From NCBI GenBank assembly GCA_963980215.1, contig CAXBYZ010000002.1, positions 1 through 64,000 on the forward strand: DNA of 64,000 nt, given 5' to 3'. This stretch comes from CAXBYZ01 sp963980215 (GTDB lineage Bacteria; Patescibacteriota; Microgenomatia; UBA1400; CG1-02-47-37). The position numbers and the translations under genes are program-made. The notes under the pieces are model-generated. The model was not told the DNA's origin and did no database searches. It saw only the letters and a program-made list of their open reading frames with translations. Positions 57,996-64,000 of this stretch are shown here, in pieces. Position 1 is the first letter of the stretch, and each line of letters starts with the position of its first letter.

Positions 57996-59403
57996 TTTTT
58001 AAACTCCCAATATTCAATAACTTTTCTTCATTCACCTCATCCATTTTACCTTCTAAAATCGACTTAACATCTTTAATTGTGTCTTCAAGCCTCACATACT
58101 CCCCTTTCCTCCCAGTCTGATCCTCGGCCACCTTAAAAGGTTGAGTCATGTAATTAGTCAGCCTTATTGCCCGCCGATAAAACAATCTATTCTCACCAGA
58201 CAACTCCGACTCACCCACCAAAGCCACCATCCTCTCCAAAGACTCAGATTTTTTTAACAACTCTTGAGCCTTCAATAAAGCCTGATAATGATCTTCACCC
58301 ACCCACTCTTTCTTTAAAATTTCTGAAGATGAACTTAAGATATCCACTGCCGGCAACCGCCCTTGTTGATACACCTCTCGACTCAGTAACACCCTTGAAT
58401 CCAAGTAGGGCATGGCCGCCTGGACCCCTTGATCTAAAATATCATCCGCCGGCACATAAACCGCTTCAATCCCACTCACCGTCGCTTTCTCACTCGATAC
58501 TAGCCTCTCATGAAAGGCCGCCATCTCACTCGATAAAGTTGCCTGATAACCATCCTCGGAAGGCATTGTCTTGGTTAACACTCCCAACTCATTTCCCGCC
58601 TGAGCGAACCGAAACACGTTATCAATAAAAAACAGCACATCTTTCTCTTCTTCGTCTCTAAAGTACTCCATTTGAGTCAATCCAGCAAATGCGGTCAAAA
58701 ACCTAATGGCCGCATTATCACCCATCGGCCCAGCTACTAAAGAAACATCCTTTAAAACTCCCCGATCTTTCAACTCCTCATAAAGCTCTTGCCCCTCCCT
58801 CACCCTCTCACCCACCCCAGCAAACACGGCTACACCTTGAGAAGGTCCGTTCTTGAAGCGAAGCTTTGAGGCCGGACCTTGTTGGATAGCGTTTTCTTTT
58901 CGCATCGTCACAATGTTATGCATTAATTCGTAAAGCAACATCGTCTTACCCACTCCGGCTCCCCCAAACAAACCCATCTTTCCCCCTTTTACCAATGGTG
59001 CAAAAAAATCAATTACCTTAATCCCCGTCTCCCAAATCTGTCTCTCACCAATCCTCTCCGTATATCCAGGAGCTTGTTTGTAAATCAACCTTTTTGACCG
59101 AGTTTTAAACGCTTTGCCTCCGTCAGCCGGTTTACCAAACACATCCATCACTCTTCCCAAGACTTCTTTCCCCACTGGTATCTTTAACCCCTCACCGGTT
59201 CTCTTTACCTTAAACCCTTGATGTAAATAATGCTGGCCTCCCAAGATCAAAGTATAAAACCGCCCTACTGTGCTCGATCCATACACCTGCAACACCACCC
59301 CAAAACCTTCCTTTGCCACCAAGACTTCATGGATCTCTGGTGGATCACTCTTAAACTCCACTTCCGCTACCCTTCCGGTAACTCCAATAATTTTCCCGAT
59401 CAT
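57985..59403 (-). CDS. atpD: F1-ATPase beta subunit
   Basis: 472 residues. P-loop GLFGGAGVGKTMLLYELMHNI, catalytic-Glu segment VFAGVGERVREGQELYEEL, FFIDNVFRFAQAGNELG (DELSEEN-like region differs further on) and SEMAAFHERLVSS. Catalytic residues look intact, so ATP hydrolysis is likely. A family A palindromic element (58842-58880) adds about 12 residues (GPASKLRFKNGP) between the P-loop helix and the VFAGVGER strand. The start overlaps the gamma stop by 4 bp. Confidence 0.93.
   Translation of the reverse strand: MIGKIIGVTGRVAEVEFKSDPPEIHEVLVAKEGFGVVLQVYGSSTVGRFYTLILGGQHYLHQGFKVKRTGEGLKIPVGKEVLGRVMDVFGKPADGGKAFKTRSKRLIYKQAPGYTERIGERQIWETGIKVIDFFAPLVKGGKMGLFGGAGVGKTMLLYELMHNIVTMRKENAIQQGPASKLRFKNGPSQGVAVFAGVGERVREGQELYEELKDRGVLKDVSLVAGPMGDNAAIRFLTAFAGLTQMEYFRDEEEKDVLFFIDNVFRFAQAGNELGVLTKTMPSEDGYQATLSSEMAAFHERLVSSEKATVSGIEAVYVPADDILDQGVQAAMPYLDSRVLLSREVYQQGRLPAVDILSSSSEILKKEWVGEDHYQALLKAQELLKKSESLERMVALVGESELSGENRLFYRRAIRLTNYMTQPFKVAEDQTGRKGEYVRLEDTIKDVKSILEGKMDEVNEEKLLNIGSLKNVK
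58842..58880. repeat. family A palindromic element in atpD
   Basis: 39 bp with ends AAGGTCCG/CGGACCTT as in 2509-2548, but with a different inner arm (GAAGC/GCTTT). Translated GPASKLRFKNGP. Confidence 0.88.
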
Positions 59404-60224
59404 GAAAACCTCCTCAAAGCCGCTGTTCGGCTTAATTGTTTTTTATTTATCTCCCGGCTCCTCAAACTCTTGCTTAATAAATCAAACCGTCTATCTATCT
59501 GTTCGATATTATCCAAAGCCTTGTCTAAGTGAATGATTCTAGAAGCAAATTTAGCCAAGTGAGACTCCCACAACACCTGTTCAAACATTGAGTACAATAT
59601 CTCCTCTTTAAAGACTCTAACTACTTCATTTAAGCTTGGTTCATACAAATATTTTACGGTCGGTTGATCTTTTTTCAACTCCCCTAACTTACCAATTAAA
59701 TCGGTCTCCACCGCTTCCTGTTCCACCAAACTCAAAAACTTTCCATGAAAAACTACCACTTTTTCGTACCGTAATAGATACTCCATCAAATCTTTCAGCA
59801 TTTTTTCCTCCACCCTATCATCAATAATTTCAAAGTACTTATATTCATTACTTGGCCACACCCGATCCACCCACTCTCGCCCCACTCGCCCCAACACCAC
59901 CACTTGAGCCTTGTTCTTTTCCACAAACTGTCTAAACTCTCCCAAAGTCTTGTTTACAATCTCCCCAAAAAAACCGGCATTAGCCGAAATTAAAACCACC
60001 ACCATCTTGCCATTATGAGCCATCGATAACTTTACTTCTTTATCTTTTTCCGCTCGAACTTCTGAAAACACCTCAGATAAACCTTGCAAAAAGACTCTCC
60101 CCTTAACCACTCCATCCCTCACTTCCTTCATCTTCAAGGCCGCCAACTCCTCATAGACTTCCACCATTTCAGCTAAATCCATCAAACTATCTTGCTCTAA
60201 CTTAATTTTTTGCTTACTCAACAT
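59400..60224 (-). CDS. atpG: F1-ATPase gamma subunit
   Basis: 274 residues. Long N- and C-terminal helices (LIDLAEMVEVYEELAALKMKEV and the end FASRIIHLDKALDNIEQIDRRFDLLSKSLRSREINKKQLSR) flank a Rossmann-like core (VVVLISANAGFFGEIVNKTLGEF). The C-terminus is the usual rotor coiled coil. Starts and stops overlap both neighbours, so the operon is translationally coupled. Confidence 0.87.
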   Translation of the reverse strand: MLSKQKIKLEQDSLMDLAEMVEVYEELAALKMKEVRDGVVKGRVFLQGLSEVFSEVRAEKDKEVKLSMAHNGKMVVVLISANAGFFGEIVNKTLGEFRQFVEKNKAQVVVLGRVGREWVDRVWPSNEYKYFEIIDDRVEEKMLKDLMEYLLRYEKVVVFHGKFLSLVEQEAVETDLIGKLGELKKDQPTVKYLYEPSLNEVVRVFKEEILYSMFEQVLWESHLAKFASRIIHLDKALDNIEQIDRRFDLLSKSLRSREINKKQLSRTAALRRFS

Positions 60225-61614
60225 TTTTTATCAACCTCTTCACTAATTTCTTCTTAATTGTAGATAAATCACTACACCCATCCACTAATTTCTCCACCTT
60301 ATCAATAAAATCATCATCAATCTTGATCTCCTTTTTAGCCGACCATTTTCCTATCAAAATCATCACCCCCAGATAACTAATTACCTTTGAGTCCAAATTC
60401 AACCACTGCTCGTTTCTCAAAAACCTCCACAAACTCTCACCCCTTGATAAAATTCTCTTAAAACTCTCAGACAACTCCGCCCCAAACTTGGTATATCTCT
60501 GGGTCTTCTCATACTGAGTAATTAAACTCAATAACTCCCGAGATAACTCCCGTCTTAGTGGTGTTTGAGCCTGGCGCCCCACCCTGGTCACCGATAAAAA
60601 TGGGTTTATGGCCGGCCGAACCCCTTTAACATACAACTCATTATCAAAATAAACATGACCGTCGGTCATACTCATCAAGTTAGTCGGAATATAACCAGTC
60701 AAGTCTCCAGCCTTGGTGTGACAAATGGGTAAACAAGAAATACTTCCCTCTTTTTTAGAAAAATTTCCGGCCCTTTCAAGAAGGCTGGAGTGAACATAAA
60801 AAATATCACCAGGGTAAGATTCTCGCCCCGGAAAACTCTGGCCAAGCAAAGCTAGCTCCCGATAAAATTGAGCGTGGGTAGATAAATCGTCCATCACCAA
60901 AATAACCCTCTTTCCTCTAGACATAAAGTACTCAGAAATGGTCATTGCCGCATACGGAGCTTCAAAAATCTCTCCCAAACTATCAGCTGAGCTTGCCGCC
61001 ACTACCACACATTTTTTTAAGATTTTAGCTTTCTTTAATCGACTCACCACCGCCATAATTTCCGACTTTCGTTTGCCAATACAAGCATACACCCCGATCG
61101 CCCCCCGACTCACTTGAAACTCTAAAATCTTTAACGCCAAGTCACTCTTACCAGTGGTTCTGTCTCCCACCAACAGCTCCCGCTGGCCCTCACCCATCGG
61201 CACCATCAAATCAACCACTGGCACTCCGGTTTCCAAAGCCTGGCTAATTCTCTCCCTCACTTCAATCCCTGCCGGCTGTACTTTTGTTTCATGACCCTTC
61301 ATCAAATGAGCTTCATTTTTTGTTCCCACAATCTTCTCTCCCAATGCATTATAAACTTTTCCTAGTAATTGCTCGTGAGTTCTAAGCTTAAACCTAGATC
61401 CTGTTCCGGCTACTTTCGTTCCCACCTTGATTGACTCTCGCGAAAAGACCACTGCTTCCGCCCCAGTTTCCTCAATTTCTCTTACCTGACCCCACTGTCC
61501 GGACCTAAACTTTAGCACCTCCCCTACCACCACTTTTTTTAATCCATTCACCATCACCAACGACTGATTTACCTTAATTACCTCCCCCAAATATCTTTGT
61601 TTTGACTCTGTCAT
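60214..61614 (-). CDS. atpA: F1-ATPase alpha subunit, short N-terminus
   Basis: 466 residues against about 500 in typical AtpA. P-loop ELLVGDRTTGKSDLAL, SMTDGHVYFD, and arginine-finger region FLSVTRVGRQAQTPLRREL are present. The N-terminus begins directly in the beta-barrel (YLGEVIKVNQSLVMVNGLKKVVVGE). The roughly 25-residue helix that binds the delta subunit is missing, and no delta gene is in the operon. ATG 61614 is the first start in the frame. Confidence 0.93.
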   Translation of the reverse strand: MTESKQRYLGEVIKVNQSLVMVNGLKKVVVGEVLKFRSGQWGQVREIEETGAEAVVFSRESIKVGTKVAGTGSRFKLRTHEQLLGKVYNALGEKIVGTKNEAHLMKGHETKVQPAGIEVRERISQALETGVPVVDLMVPMGEGQRELLVGDRTTGKSDLALKILEFQVSRGAIGVYACIGKRKSEIMAVVSRLKKAKILKKCVVVAASSADSLGEIFEAPYAAMTISEYFMSRGKRVILVMDDLSTHAQFYRELALLGQSFPGRESYPGDIFYVHSSLLERAGNFSKKEGSISCLPICHTKAGDLTGYIPTNLMSMTDGHVYFDNELYVKGVRPAINPFLSVTRVGRQAQTPLRRELSRELLSLITQYEKTQRYTKFGAELSESFKRILSRGESLWRFLRNEQWLNLDSKVISYLGVMILIGKWSAKKEIKIDDDFIDKVEKLVDGCSDLSTIKKKLVKRLIKNVE

Positions 61615-61645
61615 AATATTATTTAATATATCAATATATAAATTA

Positions 61646-62449
61646 CTAGATCGTTAATATAAAGTAAGCTGCCAGCAAACCTACCCCCATCACTACAGCA
61701 GTTAAGATTAAATTTAGTCCCATACTAAACTGAATCTTGCCCATAGCCCTAGGATTTCTCCCTACCGACTCGACTCCACTCTTGACCACTTTTCCAAAAA
61801 ATCCAACTCCCACCGCTACTCCAACCGCTGTCACCAAGGCCGCCAATGCATGTCTAAAACCCACTCGAGCTGGACCAGCAATAATCCGTATTTGATTTCT
61901 AACTCTATCCACCATGGTTCTGGCCTCAAGCACTACCGGTCGAATATTTAACTCCACTAACACCTTACTGATCTCTTTTAGGTCTTGAGAATCATAATCT
62001 TCCAGAGAAATGCCCAACATCTGACCAGATCTAGCCGCCTTCTGGCCCACCCCTGGAACTTCAGAACTAGTAATGTAGTCGCCTTTCTTGATCTCTCCTC
62101 CTTGATTAGTCACCTGAACATAGACTCTCCCTGAAGTAATAATTGGTCTAGTGTTTAACTCAGTCGTGTTAATTAAAGCTACCGCCGGTGAATCATCAAT
62201 CACTCCATACATATCCTGAGAATAGCTTTGCTCACACAAAACCTTGCCAAACTGAGTATCGCAAATTATCAAGCCATCAGCCACTTCCACTAAAGCCTCA
62301 TTTAACTGAACCTCAACCGCAACCCCCGGCGCCATCGCCTGTGCCGAACGCACAGAAAAAAGGTCCGTTTTTGAAGGTACTCCTTTAAGGCCGAACCTTA
62401 ATGGAATTAACAAACAAATAAAAGTGAGTAAGGCAGTCAGTACTTTCAT
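61646..62449 (-). CDS. secreted domain fused to a degenerate ATP synthase c-subunit-like hairpin
   Basis: 267 residues. Signal peptide (about 1-40). An extracytoplasmic region (about 45-180) includes YVQVTNQGGEIKKGDYITSS, as in tail-fibre-like surface domains. The C-terminal 75 residues are a helical hairpin with the Gly-rich helix AVGVAVGVGFFGKVVKSGVESVGRNPRA and second helix GLNLILTAVVMGVGLLAAY. The loop GRNPRA corresponds to the c-subunit RQPE/D loop. The second helix has Leu/Asn where the ion-binding Asp/Glu should be. It is the only membrane gene of the ATPase operon. I infer an anchor for F1 rather than a proton-carrying ring. A repeat at 62361-62400 lies in the signal-peptide region. 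Confidence 0.75.
   Translation of the reverse strand: MKVLTALLTFICLLIPLRFGLKGVPSKTDLFSVRSAQAMAPGVAVEVQLNEALVEVADGLIICDTQFGKVLCEQSYSQDMYGVIDDSPAVALINTTELNTRPIITSGRVYVQVTNQGGEIKKGDYITSSEVPGVGQKAARSGQMLGISLEDYDSQDLKEISKVLVELNIRPVVLEARTMVDRVRNQIRIIAGPARVGFRHALAALVTAVGVAVGVGFFGKVVKSGVESVGRNPRAMGKIQFSMGLNLILTAVVMGVGLLAAYFILTI
62361..62400. repeat. family A palindromic element in c-like fusion gene
   Basis: 40 bp, 38 identical to 2509-2548, in the opposite coding sense. Translated RFGLKGVPSKTDL. Confidence 0.9.
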
Positions 62450-62457
62450 GCTTAACC

Positions 62458-62487
62458 AGTATGACTAATAACCTCAAACTATGTCAA
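62458..62487 (-). promoter_or_regulatory. promoter of the F1-ATPase operon
   Basis: TTGACA (62487-62482), an 18-nt spacer and CATACT (62463-62458) on the minus strand. The ATG is 8 nt further at 62449. Confidence 0.65.
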
Positions 62488-62594
62488 GGTACCAATACTT
62501 AGACAAACTTGGACATACATACCCAATTTTACTCTTGACAAAGCCCCTCAAGCTGTGAGCATAATATATTACTTATTATATATAGTCAGTTAAC

Positions 62595-64000
62595 ATGTCT
62601 CTGCCCAACGACTTCAAACTCTCCATCCAAGATGCCGCTGACCGCTTGGGTGTCTCCACCAAAACTCTTAGACGCTGGGAAACCAAAGGTTTAATTACCC
62701 CTCACCGCACTGTTGGCAATCAACGCCGCTACTCCCTCACCCAAATAGATACCTTTCAACAACAATCCACTTCCCAAGCAACTACTCCAAACTTGAAGGT
62801 AAGTTCTACCGGGTCCCTTAAACCAGTTCTAGCTGCTTTATTCTTAATTACCCTTCCCTTAGCCTCTCTATTTTTCAAACCCAAATTCATCTCTCCGATT
62901 TCTCAATCAAAAACCAACATTCTTGGTCAATTTAACACTTCTCCTCTTTCTCCCACCCAAAGTCACGTTTTAGGCAACCAAGCCATCAAATCAGACTATG
63001 TATTTAACGTCAATGTCCCAGCCAGTTTTAATGATTTAGTCTCTCTCTACTCAGCTTCTGTCTCCGGCAATCTTACCGTCCAAGGTCAAATCGTCAACCC
63101 CAATCTTCTTACCGGTTTAATAGCCGGCGAAGGTTTAGAAGTCACCGCCGGCCAATCCCCGATTATCTCAAATCTCGACCCCGGCTCCGGTCAATTTATT
63201 TTTTCAACTATTAAACTTGGTGATAACTCCGTCACTGCCGGCAGTAATACCGATACTTTTGAATTCACGGCCGGAGGCACTACTTCCCTCTCTTTAGACA
63301 CCACCAACAAAAAGCTAACCATCACCGGAGCTACCCCAAACTACACCGAGTCCGGCTGGACCAATGCCTCCGGCAAAGTCACTCTCTCTACTATCACAGA
63401 CAATATCGGTATTGGTACCTCTAACCCAGCCTACAAACTTGAAGTCACCGGCACCGGTTACTTTTCCGATACCTTAACCGCCAACAACGGCCTCATCGTT
63501 ACTGGAGCTGCCAACATCTCCAACTCCACCACTATCACCGGTGCTCTTCAAGTAAACAACTCCACTGCCAGTAACACCGACTTTAATATCAACGGCTCTG
63601 GTGATCTCACCATCTCCGACTCCGGCACTCCATTTATTACCTTTAGTGATAACGGCAACATCACCCTAGCCAACGACGCTCTCCTAGATTTATCCAATGT
63701 CACTCACGACGACTCCGCCGCCCAAGGCTTTATCCTCCCTCAAGCCGACTCCCTTGCCTCTCCATCTTCCGGTGAAGGTTACTTGGCTTGGGACTCAGAC
63801 GACGACTCTCTAAAAGTCTTTAACGGCTCGGTCTGGGCCGACGTCGCAGGTTCAGGTTCCAGTAAATGGACTGATGGCGGCACCACTACTTATCTCACTG
63901 CCAACGACAACATCGGCATCGGCACCACCAATGCTACCCAAAAACTTCAAGTGGCCGGCACCATTCAAGCCACCGGCTTCAAACTCACTACTGGCGCTAC
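62595..64000 (+). CDS. MerR-type HTH fused through a membrane helix to tail-fibre-like repeats (partial)
   Basis: At least 468 residues; it runs off the window. Residues 7-58 are a MerR/excisionase-type HTH (LSIQDAADRLGVSTKTLRRWETKGLI...VGNQRRYSLTQID). One membrane helix follows (about 80-97, VLAALFLITLPLASLFF). The long outer part is Thr/Ser/Gly/Asn-rich with repeats such as DNIGIGTSNPAYKLEVTG and DNIGIGTTNATQKLQVAG, as in tail-fibre and trimeric surface proteins. TTGACA at 62535-62540 and CATAAT at 62560-62565 may be the promoter. DNA binding by an anchored protein is unusual; the HTH may bind something else or sense the envelope. Confidence 0.75.
   Translation, partial: MSLPNDFKLSIQDAADRLGVSTKTLRRWETKGLITPHRTVGNQRRYSLTQIDTFQQQSTSQATTPNLKVSSTGSLKPVLAALFLITLPLASLFFKPKFISPISQSKTNILGQFNTSPLSPTQSHVLGNQAIKSDYVFNVNVPASFNDLVSLYSASVSGNLTVQGQIVNPNLLTGLIAGEGLEVTAGQSPIISNLDPGSGQFIFSTIKLGDNSVTAGSNTDTFEFTAGGTTSLSLDTTNKKLTITGATPNYTESGWTNASGKVTLSTITDNIGIGTSNPAYKLEVTGTGYFSDTLTANNGLIVTGAANISNSTTITGALQVNNSTASNTDFNINGSGDLTISDSGTPFITFSDNGNITLANDALLDLSNVTHDDSAAQGFILPQADSLASPSSGEGYLAWDSDDDSLKVFNGSVWADVAGSGSSKWTDGGTTTYLTANDNIGIGTTNATQKLQVAGTIQATGFKLTTGA

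Noticed and set aside
57744..62449. Standard F0F1 ATP synthase operon
   Set aside because: No a, b or delta genes and no c subunit with an ion-binding carboxylate are present. Only F1 genes and a c-like fusion are seen.
1..64000. CRISPR array
   Set aside because: The repeats are dispersed single palindromes inside and between genes, with no regular spacer array and no cas genes. The PaaX-like protein has a Cas2-like fold region but a winged helix and no CRISPR context.
1..64000. rRNA, tmRNA or RNase P RNA genes
   Set aside because: No conserved segments of these RNAs were recognised. The only RNA genes I can support are two tRNAs and one candidate small RNA.

Overview
The window looks like part of the genome of a Candidate Phyla Radiation (Patescibacteria) bacterium, most plausibly a Microgenomates-type lineage. 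This is inferred from gene content and style: tightly packed or overlapping genes, -10 boxes only 6-9 nt from start codons (leaderless mRNAs), a TsaC-TsaE fusion, a split ComEC, many small glycosyltransferases and membrane-anchored proteins of unknown function, and several AbiE/VapBC/DUF4143-type genes. No rRNA or other decisive marker is present, so the lineage is not proven. The + strand is strongly C-rich and G-poor almost throughout, whichever strand is coding. The minus strand is therefore probably the leading strand, and I see no origin or terminus.

Layout. 1-7.4 kb: anchored PEGA/SdrD-type proteins, tRNA t6A genes (tsaC-tsaE fusion, tsaD), a HIT hydrolase, and a 2-kb cassette of two secreted proteins inserted beside a duplicated HIT 3' end. 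7.4-12.8 kb: a three-gene envelope operon, tRNA-Arg(CCT) and tRNA-Pro(CGG), an AbiEii pair, ndk, an M16 peptidase and a DUF4143 ATPase fragment. 12.9-20.1 kb: a block of unknown genes with divergent promoters. 20.1-25.8 kb: O-antigen ligase, a LOG-like gene with an unknown partner, argS, a candidate small RNA, a NYN nuclease and a PaaX-like regulator. 25.9-36.6 kb: a surface-glycan island (radical SAM, at least seven glycosyltransferases, methyltransferases, flippase) that contains a REP-associated tyrosine transposase (RAYT). 36.6-46.8 kb: SIMPL protein, AbiE-like pairs, a frameshifted HExxH protein, more glycosyltransferases, a TPR membrane protein and an AAA ATPase. 46.8-53.9 kb: DNA-uptake genes (comEA, comEC, a ComEC-type metallo-beta-lactamase), VapBC, a winged-helix/methyltransferase fusion and a two-copy cassette locus. 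54-64 kb: leuS, another AAA/DUF4143 ATPase, a stripped-down F1-ATPase operon and the start of a MerR-HTH/transmembrane/tail-fibre-like protein.

Main discovery candidate: about 30 short palindromes (GGTTCGGAACC-, GTAACAAAGGAC-, AAGGTCCG- and CACCTCGGAGGTG-type) are scattered through the window. About 25 of them lie in frame inside real genes, including tsaD, argS, leuS, atpD and glycosyltransferases, where they encode recurring peptides such as HTGSEPVC and CNKGxSFVT. The copies differ by compensatory changes that keep the hairpins. One identical palindrome pair brackets the RAYT gene, which suggests that this transposase mobilises them. This resembles Rickettsia palindromic elements but with a plausible mobilising enzyme in the window. 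The second candidate is an F1-ATPase whose alpha lacks the delta-binding N-terminus, whose epsilon lacks its C-terminal domain, and whose only membrane partner is a secreted-domain/c-subunit fusion without the ion-binding carboxylate.
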